Counted from the stretch's first letter, positions 37,170-47,406 are shown. The stretch is DNA of 64,000 bases from DATKEJ01 sp963768715 (GCA_963768715.1 CAVYJC010000007.1:186001-250000); one strand, 5' to 3'. Notes: generated by a model not told the origin, from the sequence alone. Made by a program: numbers and translations.

Positions 37170-38995
37170 ATGACTCTCGTAAAGAGCACTTCCTCTCTCG
37201 TTCTCTTCGCACTCGTGTCGATTTCGTGCGGTAATCCCTCGAGCACGGGTCCGGAAGACGCCCAGCGATTTCTCGACGAGTACAGCGCCAGATATCAGAA
37301 ACTGGACTATGCGGAATCGCTCGCCAGGTGGGACCTGAACACCCACATCGTCGATGGCGACACGGTTGCAGCGGCAAAAGCGTCGGCTGCGGGAAAAGCA
37401 AGAGCGGCCTACACAGGCAGCACCGAGGTTATCGATCGTGTTCGGGCGCTTCTTGCAAATCCGGATGGCCTGACCCCGCTTCAGATTCGGCAACTGAACG
37501 TGATCCTGTACCGGGCCGGTGACAACCCGCAGACCGTATCGGACCTGGTTGACGAGAAGATCAAGCTCGACAATGAGCTCGTCGGCATCCTTTTCGGATT
37601 CAGATTTTCAGATCGACGGGAAGTCGGTTTCGAGCACGAACGAGATCGATCGCATTCTCCGCGAGGAGAACGATCCGAAAGTCCGTCTCGCCGCATGGAA
37701 CGCGAGCAAGGAGGTCGGGAAAGAGCTGAAGGATGGCCTCGCGCACGTCCGTGATCTTCGAAACGGGACTGTCCAAGCGCTCGGGATACGATGACTATTT
37801 CGGATATCAGGTGTCTGAGTACGGCATGACCGCCGACGAGATGATGACGCTCATGCACCAGATTACGCGTGAAACGTACCCGCTCTACCGTGAGCTGCAC
37901 ACGTGGGCGCGATACGAGTTGGCAAAGCGTTACGGCGCCAATACCGTTCCAGATCAACTTCCGGCCCACTGGCTCCCGAATCGATGGGCTCAGGACTGGA
38001 AAGCTCATTGGTGAAGGTCGAGGGCGCCGACCTCGACGGTGCGCTGAAAGACTATACGGCGGAGCAGAGTCGTCAAAGATGCCGAAGGATTCTACGTCAG
38101 CCTCGGGTTCGATCCACTGCCCCAGAGTTTTTATGAGCGGTCGAGTCTCTATCCCCTGCCGCCCGGCACGCCGTACAAGAAGAACAACCATGCCAGTGCA
38201 TGGAACATGAATTACGAGGACGACGTCCGTTCGCTGATGAGCGTCGTGAACACGGCGGAATGGTACGAAACCGCGCATCACGAGCTGGGCCACGTCTATT
38301 ACTACCGGGCATACAACCAACCCGGAAGTGCCACTCCTCCTCCGAAGAGGCGCAAATCGCGGATTCCATGAGGCGATCGGATCACTCCTGGGATTTGCCG
38401 CCATGCAATCGCCGTTTCTGAAAGACGTGGGGGTGCTGCCCGACTCCGCCGAGTCGGATCAGACCCAGCAACTTCTGCACGAGGCGCTGAACTACGTCAC
38501 CTTCATGCCGTTCGGCGCCGGGGTGATGTCGGATTTCGAGCACGATCTCTACGCAGAAGGATCTTCCGGAGGACCAGTTCAATGCGCGCTGGTGGGAGCT
38601 CGTCAAGGAATACCAGGGCGTGGCGCCTCCCGAACCGCGCGGCGAGGAGTACGCCGACGCCGCGACGAAGACGCACATCATCAACGATGCGGCGCAGTAC
38701 TACGATTACGCCATCTCGTACCTCCTGCTCTTCCAGTTCCACGACTACATCGCCCGGGAAATCCTTCACGAGGATCCACATGCGACGGACTATTACGGCA
38801 ACAAGGAAGTGGGTGATTTCCTTCGAAGGATTCTGGCGCCCGGCAACACGGTCGACTGGCGAGCAGTTGCTTCGCGAACAACGGGAGAGGATCTCAGCGC
38901 GGGTCCGATGCTCCGTTACTTTCGAGCCGCTCATGGCCTATCTGAAGAAGGAGAATGAGGGCAGAACCTACACGCTGCCCGAGCCTCCGATGTAG
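37170..38995 (+). pseudogene. M2 family peptidyl-dipeptidase (ACE-like), broken by many frameshifts
   Basis: The frame from 37170 starts with a lipoprotein signal (LVLFALVSISCGN) and continues as an M2 metallopeptidase (DAQRFLDEYSARYQKLDYAESLARW). Homology persists to the stop at 38995 through at least eight frame changes, near 37606, 37790, 37998, 38068, 38320, 38555, 38870 and 38925. The zinc motif HHELGHVYYY lies around 38280, then GANRGFHEAIGSLLGFAAM with the third ligand, and finally PLMAYLKKENEGRTYTLPEPP. ACE-like enzymes cleave C-terminal dipeptides outside the cell. No in-frame nonsense codon is visible, so this may be an intact gene in a poorly resolved stretch rather than a decayed one. 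Confidence 0.8.
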
Positions 38996-39420
38996 ATTGA
39001 TACGGGGATCTCTCGCTTCGCGGCGAGCCTTCGTTCCTGCCATGCGGTCTCCGCTGAACCCACGAAGGACGGGGCTCAAATCTGGAAGCGGCCGAGTTCA
39101 CGGACACCCCGTTCAAACCCCGACAGCCCACTCACTGGACCGGATCGACGACCGGAGGACCGCCGCTACCCTCGAAATCAAGTGGCAGGACGCTTCCAAT
39201 TCTCAAGGCCTTTTTCTGTAGGGCAAATTCCTATCCCTCCCTCAATTGTCCTCTTTTCGTGACGCTTTCGTGATATCCCGAACGTGCACTTTGGGATATA
39301 TCAGATATCACAAAGCCGCCCTTCTGGATCGGCTGCTCACGGAAATGAATGAGCGCGACTCCCGGCCATCCATCGTCGCCGGGAATAAGCGCACGGCAAA
39401 ATGGATACGGAGTGGAACTC
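38996..39420. other. Gene-free stretch with inverted repeat at 39271-39310
   Basis: No convincing gene in these 425 bases. TGATATCCC (39271-39279) can pair with TGGGATATA (39292-39300) or, through TGATATC, with GATATCA (39304-39310); the two stems exclude each other. It lies about 110 bases upstream of the T9SS repeat protein and could be a 5'-leader structure or the terminator of the M2 gene. Confidence 0.4.
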
Positions 39421-41990
39421 ATGCGCAGACGCAATCTAGTCGGCCTGATCGGCCTCGGCATCGCAGCTATTCTTTGTGTACGACCATTGTACGGTCAGAT
39501 CCGACTCCACGAGGTGGGATACAGCGGGGTCGACTACAATGATAGTTCCCACTGGGTGGAGCTTAGGAACACGGGAGACGCCGATTTTGACGTTTCGAGT
39601 TTCTGGCTCTGCAATTACCCGAACTACGTCCAAATCTCCGACTTGACCATACTCAGCGGATCTACGACCATCGCTCCGGGCGAAGCACTGGTGGTGGCGT
39701 TCGACGCTCTCGGCAACGGAGATGGGGAGCTCGGACTGTACTCGACCAACACTTTTGCTGATTCGAGCGCCATTGTAGACTACATGCAATACGGTTCGTC
39801 GGGACATATGCGGGAGAGCGTTGCCGTGGCCGCGGGAATTTGGGATGCGGGTACGTTCGTGCCTGCGGCGGACATGGGGCAGAGTCTCGCGTTCGTCGGT
39901 TACGGAGCGACGACTGCGGACCGCTGGCGCTCCAGCGATCCGACACCTGGAGAAGGCAACGGCGCCGATCCGGAAAGCGCACCGGAGGCATCCATCGACC
40001 GTTTTAGTGAAGCTGCCGGAACGCTCTTTATACGCGACGAGACGAACGGTCTTCCCGGCCCCAACGAACCGATCGACTTCGATCAGGGCGAGCCGTTCGT
40101 CACCATGGGCCTCGGGCCGCACGGTGAATTCGTCCGGTACTACAATTTTGACGCACAGCCGCAGGAAACGGCCCCGATCTTCGCCCTCTTCAGGGAGGGA
40201 GAAGACACGCCGGTAGCAGGTCAGATGAACATCGTCAACGTGATTCCTGGCGACGAGGGATACAACGATTTCTGGCACGTCCACAAAGTCACCGTGCCGT
40301 CAACCTACGTTGCGAACTCGATCACCAGCGTCCAGGAAATCATGGACGCGGGTCTGACCATCGAGAAGACGAACATCATCGTCAACTGTCCGATCGTTCC
40401 CGATGGCTCGACGGCATCGATGCGCCTCAACGGCGAGGATGACGGGCTAGTCATGGGATGGTACCAGGGCCAGGTTGTGTACTACTTCCAGTTCTCGGAG
40501 GCGCCCATTACGGTCGACCCTCCTGCAGAAGGACATCCTCTGATGCCTGTTTCGCCGATCTACGTGTCATTCAACATCAATCCCGGCGAGGAAGGCGGCG
40601 GACCGCCGTCGGGCTTCAAAACAGAGGAAAAGTCATCGCAGGCTCACAACGTCGTGGCGACTATTCCGGGCGACGATACCTATTCACCGCTTTGGGTCGT
40701 CAACATCTACGACAATGCGGAATTCGATGACGTCGGAGACCTCATGTCCGCACAATCGGCCACGATTCTGGCTTCGGGCGCAGCGTTAGTCAATTGCCCG
40801 ATTGTTTTCGAAGCCGGCGCGGATCCCGAGACAGCAGCGCGCGCTTCGATCGACCGGTTCAGCGAAGACGCGGGTACTCTGTTCATCCGCGACGAGTCGA
40901 ACGGTCTACCCGGACCAAACGAACCGATCGACTTCGATCAGGGAGAACCGTTCATGACGCAGGGTCTGGGCCCGAATGGAAACGTCGTTCAGTACTACAA
41001 CTTCGACGCACAGCCGACCGATGCCGCACCGATTTACGTGCTCTTCCGGGAGGGCGAAGACGCACCCGTTCCCGTGCAATTGAACATCGTCGGCGTCATC
41101 CCGGGAGACGAAGGCTACAACGACTTCTGGCACGTCCACAGAGTGACCGTTCCGCGCAACTACATCGCCAATACATACACGAACGTTCAAGACCTCATGG
41201 CGGCCGGACTGCCGATTGAGCCGACTAATACGCTCGTGAATTGCCCAATCGTTCCAGAGGGATCGAGCGCCATGAAACGGCTTGGCGCTGCCAAGGCAGA
41301 TCTTGTCGAGGGATGGTACAACGATCAGATTGTTTACTACTTCCAGTTCGTCGAGAGCGCGCTCACGGTAGACGTGCCGGAGAGTGGGCCGGCCCAGGTA
41401 CCCGTCTCACCGATCTACGTCTCGTTCAACATCAATCCGGGTGAAGAGGGAGGTGGCCCGCCGTCGGGCTTCAAGATCGGAAGAAAACTCGGTCCAGACG
41501 CACAACGTCGTGGCGACCCTTCCGGACGACGAGGCCTATTCGCCGCTCTGGGTGGTAAACATCTACGACAACGCGGATTTCGACTCGGTGAGCGATCTCA
41601 CGTCGGCGCAATCCGCAACTATCCTCGCCTCGGGCGCTGCCCTGGTCAACTGTCCGATCGTGATGGCGCCCACGTCGACGGCGGTTGAACCCGGCGACGA
41701 GTTGCCGAGAGAGCATCGTGCTGCACGCGAACTACCCGAATCCGTTCAACCCCGAGACGACGATACAGTACGAGTTGGATCAATCGGGACTGGTATCACT
41801 TGCGATCTACGACATGCTGGGCAGGAAGGTGATCGATCTCGTTTCCAAACAGCAGACAAGTGGCGCGTATCAGGTCACTTGGAATGGCCTCGACGCGACG
41901 GATCGCCCCGTTGGATCGGGCGTATATCTCTACCGTCTCACGCTGGACGGCGTCTTCAGCAAATCGCGGGTCATGACGCTGCTCAAGTAG
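39421..41990 (+). CDS. Secreted repeat protein with lamin-tail domain and T9SS sorting domain (two frameshifts)
   Basis: About 855 residues. A signal peptide (LVGLIGLGIAAILCVRPLYG) is followed by a lamin-tail domain (IRLHEVGYSGVDYNDSSHWVELRNTGDADF), then two near-identical repeats of about 285 residues starting SIDRFSEAAGTLFIRD (39989) and SIDRFSEDAGTLFIRD (40844), and a T9SS type A-like sorting domain (ANYPNPFNPETTIQYEL...GVYLYRLTLDG). Single-base shifts near 41485 and 41690 interrupt the frame. GGAGTGG precedes the ATG at 39421. The next two genes encode CX4CH proteins 55 and 10 bases further on, so an outer-surface complex is plausible. Function unknown. Confidence 0.85.
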
Positions 41991-42045
41991 AGCCACGCAC
42001 CACCACACACGTAGCGTTACCCTACTAAGATGGAGATCAACGCCG

Positions 42046-43281
42046 ATGATTAGTAAACGGTTGGCGGGTACAAGATTACTGTATCGCATCCTTCTGCCTG
42101 TCGTCGTGCTGGTGCATCTGCCGTTGACAGCAGCAGATGGCCAGGACGGCAAGCGGTCGCTCGAAGAGCAAGTCGCGGAAATCTTTCAGCAAAACTGTGC
42201 GAAATCGGCCTGCCACTCCGGTCCCACCCCCCAAATGGGCATGGACTTGACGCGGGAAGTCTTCCATTCGTCCGTGGTGGACAAACCGAGCACCGAGAAA
42301 CCGGAGTTGAAACGCATCGACCCGGGCCATCCGGAAACGAGCTATCTCGTCAAGAAGATCAAGGGGGAGCCGGACATAATTGGAGCTCAAATGCCGCTGA
42401 TCGGGGATCGATTGACCGAAGATCAGGTGGATACGATCGTGCAGTGGATCACGGAACTCGCCGCTGTGGATTCCTTGGAGAAAGACCAGTCACAGGCATC
42501 GCCACCCGCATATCCGTTCAACGGATGGAAGGTCGTCAACCTTCCGACTTCCCTGACTATGAACAGAGGAAGCTGGCTCTTCCTCATCGGTCATCGGTTC
42601 AATCCGAAAATCAGCGAAGGCTACGACGCATTGTACGGGCTGGACGGGAGCGGCATCATTTATCTGAGCCTTGGCTATGCGCTCACCGACGATCTTCTGG
42701 TTGCGATAGCGAGGAGTAATTCCGCCGACAATGTCGAGCTTGAAGGACGGTACCGACTCGCTCAGCAAAGAGGAAACTCTCCAATCGGCGCGGCCGCGCA
42801 AGTTTCTCTCAACTGGGTATCGGAAGACCCCGGCACCGACGAGAGCCGCCTGCGCGGCGAGGCACTGAAGGTGACGGGACAGGTTTCGCTGACACGAGCA
42901 TTCGGGCCTGTCGGTGTTGCGGTTGTGCCGGGCATCACGCTCAATCCGGCCGAAAACGTTTCGGGTGAGGATCCACTCGTAACACTCGGGCTCGGCGGTC
43001 GCTGGACACTGTTCAGGCTGCCCCGAACGACGCTCTCCCTTGTAGGCGAGTGGGTACCTATCGTTTCGGGCTACACACGGACGACCACATTCGGCAACGA
43101 CATTCGCTTCGACAGTGGAGGAGGCGGAGTCGAGATCAGCATCGGAGGGCACGTCTTCCAGATCGTCGTCAGCAACTCCGTCGGATTGACGTCGGATCAG
43201 TACCTGAGGGGTGGTGACCTGGACATTGCGGATGGCGAAATGCGGCTGGGCTTCAACATCTTCCGAGTGCTGAATTTCTAA
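42046..43281 (+). CDS. Cytochrome-like CX4CH domain fused to DUF5777 beta-barrel
   Basis: A 411-residue exported protein (signal at residues 10-31). Residues 35-140 resemble a small c-type cytochrome with an atypical C51-x4-C56-H57 motif (NCAKSACHSG) and a candidate distal ligand in GAQMPLIG (M116). From about residue 155, MNRGSWLFLIGHRFNPKISEGYDALYGLDGSG and alternating strands to the C-terminal aromatic (RVLNF) match DUF5777 barrels, ending like an outer-membrane protein. GGAG precedes the ATG at 42046. A barrel carrying a haem domain would suit electron transfer across the outer membrane; that is an inference. Confidence 0.8.
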   Translation: MISKRLAGTRLLYRILLPVVVLVHLPLTAADGQDGKRSLEEQVAEIFQQNCAKSACHSGPTPQMGMDLTREVFHSSVVDKPSTEKPELKRIDPGHPETSYLVKKIKGEPDIIGAQMPLIGDRLTEDQVDTIVQWITELAAVDSLEKDQSQASPPAYPFNGWKVVNLPTSLTMNRGSWLFLIGHRFNPKISEGYDALYGLDGSGIIYLSLGYALTDDLLVAIARSNSADNVELEGRYRLAQQRGNSPIGAAAQVSLNWVSEDPGTDESRLRGEALKVTGQVSLTRAFGPVGVAVVPGITLNPAENVSGEDPLVTLGLGGRWTLFRLPRTTLSLVGEWVPIVSGYTRTTTFGNDIRFDSGGGGVEISIGGHVFQIVVSNSVGLTSDQYLRGGDLDIADGEMRLGFNIFRVLNF

Positions 43282-43291
43282 TCTTGTCGTT

Positions 43292-43711
43292 ATGAGATAC
43301 AGACGATGGATTGCGTGCATCGTGCTCGGGATCGTTCTTGCAGGTTGCGAGCATGCCGATCCTCTCACCGGGGACACGGGTGGAGCCACCCTATCATCGA
43401 TCCAAGCAAACATCTTCGACACGCACTGCGCGCTATCCGGATGCCATATCGGCGGCAGTTCCAGCCTTCCCGGTAGCTTGAATCTCCGAGAGGGTGAGGC
43501 CTATTCCAATATCGTCGGCGTTTCGAGCGTCGAGCAACCCGCGCTCCGGCGCATCGACCCTGGCAATCCCGACAATAGCTACCTCGTGCACAAGATCCAG
43601 GGCGAGCCTGGCATCAGCGGATCCCGCATGCCGTTCGGACGACCCGCACTGTCTCAGGAACAGATAGATCTCATCAGGGAATGGGTTGCCAACGGGGCTA
43701 TGGACAATTGA
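43292..43711 (+). CDS. Lipoprotein with CX4CH cytochrome-like domain
   Basis: A 139-residue lipoprotein (lipobox VLAGC, C19) whose mature part is one cytochrome-like domain: FDTHCALSGCHIGG (C46-x4-C51-H52), LRRIDPGNPDNSYLVHKIQGEPG and SRMPFGRPALSQEQIDLIREWVANGA, with M113 as possible sixth ligand. It is paralogous to the N-terminal domain of the upstream protein (the RIDPG.P..SYLV.KI.GEP block is shared). The gap is 10 bases, so the two are certainly co-transcribed. Proteins of this form are common in Myxococcota and FCB bacteria and usually unnamed. Haem attachment is inferred from motif only. Confidence 0.8.
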   Translation: MRYRRWIACIVLGIVLAGCEHADPLTGDTGGATLSSIQANIFDTHCALSGCHIGGSSSLPGSLNLREGEAYSNIVGVSSVEQPALRRIDPGNPDNSYLVHKIQGEPGISGSRMPFGRPALSQEQIDLIREWVANGAMDN

Positions 43712-43751
43712 GAATTCGGAATTCAGAACTCAGAATTCAGAACTCAGATTT
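43710..43751. repeat. Heptamer array (CAGAATT/CAGAACT), 6 units
   Basis: GAGAATT, CGGAATT, CAGAACT, CAGAATT, CAGAACT, CAGATTT. The first unit begins inside the stop codon of the CX4CH lipoprotein gene. The rest of the gap to 44296 (about 545 bases) carries a 73-base tandem repeat and another heptamer array, and no gene that I can support. Confidence 0.85.
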
Positions 43752-43847
43752 GACTCGCAATTCGGAACGGAGTGGATCTTCGTAGATCCCGAACTCTGAA
43801 TTACGTCGCGGGTCCTCGACAACGTTCCCGTCGGGTAGATCAATCTT

Positions 43848-43994
43848 CGCCTTGCCGCCCGAGCTCTTCCACCCGGCTTTTGCTCGACGATGACTGCATG
43901 AACGTCGCTGCGCCGATCGTCGCCTTGCCGCCCGAGTCTCTTCCACCCGGCTCTTGCTTGACGATGACCGCATGAACGTCGCTGCCGCCGATCG
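43848..43994. repeat. Tandem duplication, unit of about 73 bp
   Basis: Two copies start with CGCCTTGCCGCCCGAG at 43848 and 43921 and share CTTCCACCCGGC, GACGATGA and GCATGAACGTCGCTG with a few substitutions and one indel. CCTGCCCCGAAC also occurs twice nearby (44007 and 44227). It is non-coding; its origin is unknown. Confidence 0.8.
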
Positions 43995-44249
43995 AACGTC
44001 AAAGAGCCTGCCCCGAACGAGCACCCACCCGATTATTGCAATCCTTGGATCAAGCGAGGAGGGTTCAAGCGTCGAAGCGTCAAGCGGGTCGTCGATGCGA
44101 GCGGTGATAGAGCCACACACGTCAAGGAGGGTTGAGATATGTTGTAAGTTGTTTCATTACGCTCGGAGTAGGTGGAAGGAGGTGTAATTTGATCGATGCA
44201 GGGCTTACAATATGATGTGGAAGCGCCTGCCCCGAACATGTACCATCTC

Positions 44250-44291
44250 ATTCCTAATTCTTAATTCTTAATTCTTAATTCTTAATTACTT
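44250..44291. repeat. Heptamer array (ATTCTTA), 6 units
   Basis: ATTCCTA, ATTCTTA four times, ATTACTT, ending 5 bases before the TTG start of the ZIP transporter, so it occupies its ribosome-binding region. Confidence 0.92.
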
Positions 44292-44296
44292 ACCCC

Positions 44297-45025
44297 TTGT
44301 CCCTCCCCCTTATCACACTGTTCGCTCTGATCACGGCCCTGGCGACGGGGCTGGGGGTGATTCCATTCGCCTTCATGAAGGAGGTTGGGATCGGATGGAA
44401 AGCGTTGGCGAACGCCGCAGCAGCGGGTCTGATGCTGTCGGCATCGCTCATGCTCCTCCATGAGGCATTCGATTATAGTCCCTACGGCATGGGGCTGGGG
44501 TTCGTCCTCGGTGCGGGATTCGTGTTCTGGAGCCAGGCCTATCTCGAAGGGCATACGGTTCTCAAACTGGCGCGTTGGGACAAAACCGACGCCAAGAAGA
44601 TGTTGCTCATGGTCGGGGTAATGACGGTCCATTCCTTTACAGAAGGTATCGGCATCGGCGTGGCTTTCGGCGATGGGATGTCACTCGGTGTTTTCATCAC
44701 CGTCGCCATTGCGGTCCACAATATCCCCGAGGGTCTTGCCATCGGGCTCGTCCTGATTCCGAGAGGCGTCTCCATCTGGAAGGCGGCAGGGTGGAGCATC
44801 TTCTCAAGCCTGCCGCAGGTTCTTCTGGCTGTACCGGCCTATCTCGCCGTCGATGCGTTCAGACCGAGCCTGCCGATCGGCCTGGGCTTCGCCGCGGGCG
44901 CGATGATCTGGATGCTCTTCTCCGAGCTTCTCCCCGAGAGCTACGGCTCAGCTAAACCCACGCGCATCGCACTCGCACTGATCATCGCGGCGGCAGGGAT
45001 GATGGTGATCCAGTTGGCGCTCTAG
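44297..45025 (+). CDS. ZIP family divalent metal transporter
   Basis: A 242-residue membrane protein of eight segments with both ZIP metal-site helices: VHSFTEGIGIGVAFG (segment 4) and VAVHNIPEGLAIGLVL (segment 5; HNxPEG). It would import zinc, iron or manganese, or in the plant-like subfamily act in the same cytoplasm-directed sense. The start is TTG at 44297 directly after a heptamer array, which leaves no normal ribosome-binding site; a later ATG would remove the first helix. Start therefore less certain than the family. Confidence 0.9.
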   Translation: MSLPLITLFALITALATGLGVIPFAFMKEVGIGWKALANAAAAGLMLSASLMLLHEAFDYSPYGMGLGFVLGAGFVFWSQAYLEGHTVLKLARWDKTDAKKMLLMVGVMTVHSFTEGIGIGVAFGDGMSLGVFITVAIAVHNIPEGLAIGLVLIPRGVSIWKAAGWSIFSSLPQVLLAVPAYLAVDAFRPSLPIGLGFAAGAMIWMLFSELLPESYGSAKPTRIALALIIAAAGMMVIQLAL

Positions 45026-45053
45026 GGGTTCCAGGTTCACGTTCCAGGTTCCA
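45026..45053. repeat. Heptamer array (GGTTCCA/GTTCCAG), 4 units
   Basis: GGTTCCA, GGTTCAC, GTTCCAG, GTTCCAG, starting immediately after the stop codon of the ZIP gene (with one shift in phase). Confidence 0.6.
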
Positions 45054-45080
45054 GGTAGCGTCATTCCCAACCGGCTCGTC

Positions 45081-45100
45081 ATTCCCGCGCAGGCGGGAAT
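45081..45100. terminator. Hairpin (ATTCCCGC/GCGGGAAT)
   Basis: An 8-bp perfect stem with a 4-base loop inside the wider word GTCATTCCC...GGGAATCCA, a dispersed repeat type seen in many bacteria. It separates the convergent ZIP and MscS genes. A diverged partial copy of the outer words occurs at 6699-6760. Confidence 0.5.
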
Positions 45101-45173
45101 CCATAGAACAAGAGCAAGCACTGAGCACGGCAGGCCCAATCGGGAACCCCGAACGGACGGAGCCCGAACTGGA

Positions 45174-45983
45174 CTACTCCTTGTCGAGATGCACGTCCAT
45201 TTGCGGGAATGGAATGCTGATTCCTTCGTCGTCGAGTGCTTTTTTCACCGCCCGTGTAGTCTCCTGGAAGACCTCCCAATAGGTCGCCTGGGCAGTCCAG
45301 ATACGAACCTGCCAATTTATCGACGAACCTCCCAGCTCTGCCAGAAAGACCTGCGGTTTCGTATCGGGGGCCTGATCCGGGATCGCGGCTGCAGTTTTCT
45401 CGAGCACGTCGCGAACGACCTTCAGATCGGCCCCATAATCGGTGCCGACAGCCACGTCGACCCGCCGGTACGAGTTGAACGTGAAGTTCTTGATCACGCT
45501 GCCAAAGACAGTGCTGTTCGGTAGAATCACACGGATGTTCTGCGGCGTGTCGAGCTTCGTAAAGAACAGCTCGATTTCGTTTACCGTCCCCAACTCACCA
45601 CCGGCCGAGACGAAGTCTCCAACTTTAAACGGACGGAATATGAGCAGCATCACGCCCGCGGCGAGGTTCGAGAGCGTGCCTTGGAAGGCAAAGCCGATAG
45701 CCAGTCCGACTGCACCGATAACGGCCGCAAAACTTGTCGTTTCAACCCCGAAAATCCCGAGACATGAGACTGCCGCCAGCGTGAGGAGAAGCGGCCGGAA
45801 AATGCCGAGAATGAATCGCGAGAGTGTTGGATCGAACTCCCGTTTTTCGAACTGCCGCGCGACGAGGCGTCGTATCCATCCTCCGACGAGCCATGCGCCA
45901 AAGAGAATCGCGATGACAGAGGCGACCTTGAGCACAAAGGATGTAATCACAGGGATAAAAGAATCGAAAGTCAGCGACTGCAT
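45174..45983 (-). CDS. Small-conductance mechanosensitive channel (MscS family)
   Basis: A 269-residue channel. After two N-terminal helices the pore helix and beta domain show AAVIGAVGLAIGFAFQGTLSNLAAGVMLLIFRPFKVGDFV, the MscS core (alternating Gly/Ala TM3 and the RPFxVGD motif), and the C-terminal domain ends in GISIPFPQMDVHL. It releases solutes on hypo-osmotic shock in the inner membrane. The frame is open upstream into the DUF819 gene, but the ATG at 45983 gives a typical short MscS. Second MscS homologue of the window (the other is at 49297). Confidence 0.93.
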   Translation of the reverse strand: MQSLTFDSFIPVITSFVLKVASVIAILFGAWLVGGWIRRLVARQFEKREFDPTLSRFILGIFRPLLLTLAAVSCLGIFGVETTSFAAVIGAVGLAIGFAFQGTLSNLAAGVMLLIFRPFKVGDFVSAGGELGTVNEIELFFTKLDTPQNIRVILPNSTVFGSVIKNFTFNSYRRVDVAVGTDYGADLKVVRDVLEKTAAAIPDQAPDTKPQVFLAELGGSSINWQVRIWTAQATYWEVFQETTRAVKKALDDEGISIPFPQMDVHLDKE

Positions 45984-46215
45984 ATTGATGTTTGTAACAA
46001 GTGAAGCGACCGATGGCTTGTGGGCCCAATCTAATGGATCTGGGGGAAATAGTCCGACAACGCTAACCGCACAATGAAAATCGCTAAACGTCCGGCTAAG
46101 CGAACGGGCCATGTATCGCAGCTCCGCAACTGGAACCGGAGCCCTCCGAACTAAGCGCACGGACGAGCCCACAAAACTCCATCGTTCGTTCGGGACGGGC
46201 TTAGAACATGGAACC

Positions 46216-47367
46216 CTACAACATCGACGCGACCCAGAATCCGACAAACGTCCCGAGCGCATTGCCGAGCGAGACCCGTAAGGATGCCGGGCAGGACGAG
46301 ATCTTCTCTGCCCCAGACTCCTTGCAATCGCGAGGGAAGATGTACTCCCACCAACATTCGACTGCGAGGCCACGACCGCCACCTCCGGATCGATATTGAG
46401 AATCCACGCCGCACCGAGAGTGAATACTGCGTGCACCGTCACCACCGTGCCGGCAAAGATGAGGAGTGTGACACCGAGGTCCCCGAGACCACCCATCGCC
46501 CTGACGTCGCAGAATGCTCCGATCACAGCCAGGAAGACGTAGACGGTGAACATCCCGATCACCTTCGCCCCCTTGAGCCGCGCAATCGCAGGAATCTGGG
46601 CGAGGACGAGCGCAACGACGGTCAGAACAAGAATCATTGGGACTCCCTCGAACATGTCGGCCACCCATTGCGAAAACCAGAGCGAAATGAGTCCAAGCCC
46701 GAGCATCAGGCTCACGTCCACAGGGTGCAGCGTTTCGGTGTCTTCGTCGATGCCCAGCAAGATCTCCCGCTCACCCTCGTAACCGACGTTGTGAGACGTC
46801 CTCCAAAGCGGATGCAGGAGCCGCGGGAGTGCCAACGAGCCGATCATCCAGAGCGTGGTGATAATATTGTCGACGACGACGGCGCCGCCATATAGAAGTC
46901 CGTCCCGTACCACGTCGTAGTTGAGTGCGACAGCATTGAAATTCACACTGCCGCCGATGTACGTCCCGGCAAACATGCCGCCAAGGGGCAGCATGGAGGG
47001 GACCGATCGATTCAGCGCCGTTCACGAGCCACATCCCTACGAAAACTCCGATTGTCGTTCCGGCGGCGCCGATCAGGAAGAGGCTGATCATCGGAAGTCC
47101 GGCGCGCAGCAAACTCTTCAGATTTACCGGCAGCACCAACCAGAAAATGGCCAGCGGAGCGATATACTCGAAGATGCCGTCATATACCGCGACAGGAGAT
47201 TCAGGGGGAGAACCCGCCGGTATGATCCCCAGGTTGGCGACGATCGCCGTTACAATGATGGCCAACAGCGCGGTGCCCAGGTGCCGCAGAAACGTCTTCC
47301 GCACGAGCCATTCCGACACAACGATGATGAAACACAGAACGGCGAGGATCCAGATGGAGTCGACCAT
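46216..47367 (-). CDS. DUF819 family membrane protein (three frameshifts)
   Basis: A membrane protein of about 385 residues. The frame from 47367 (MVDSIWILAVLCFIIVVSEWL) breaks near 47003; homology continues as MLPLGGMFAGTYIGGSVNFNAVALNY and VASQSNVGGSTSSLAIARSLG in a second frame, then REDLVLPGILTG and SLGNALGTFVGFWVASML in others to a stop at 46216. GTYIGGSVNFNAVA and QSNVGGSTSSLAIA are DUF819 signatures; plant relatives at the chloroplast envelope exist, function is unsettled. Shifts near 47003, 46322 and 46275. Because frame 2 reads on into MscS, an automatic call would wrongly fuse the two genes. Confidence 0.82.
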
Positions 47368-47371
47368 TAAG

Positions 47372-47406
47372 TAATTAATAATTAATAGTTAATAGTTAAC
47401 AGTTGG
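47372..47406. repeat. Heptamer array (TAATTAA/TAGTTAA), 5 units
   Basis: TAATTAA twice, TAGTTAA twice, CAGTTGG, beginning 4 bases upstream of the DUF819 start codon (minus strand). Confidence 0.85.

Noticed and set aside
43737..44120. 127-codon minus-strand frame
   Set aside because: It simply reads through the 73-bp tandem repeat and a heptamer array; low complexity and no family.
45174..46994. A single 606-residue DUF819-MscS fusion protein
   Set aside because: The junction (about 46330-45984) has no homology; the DUF819 C-terminus lies in other frames and MscS has its own ATG at 45983.
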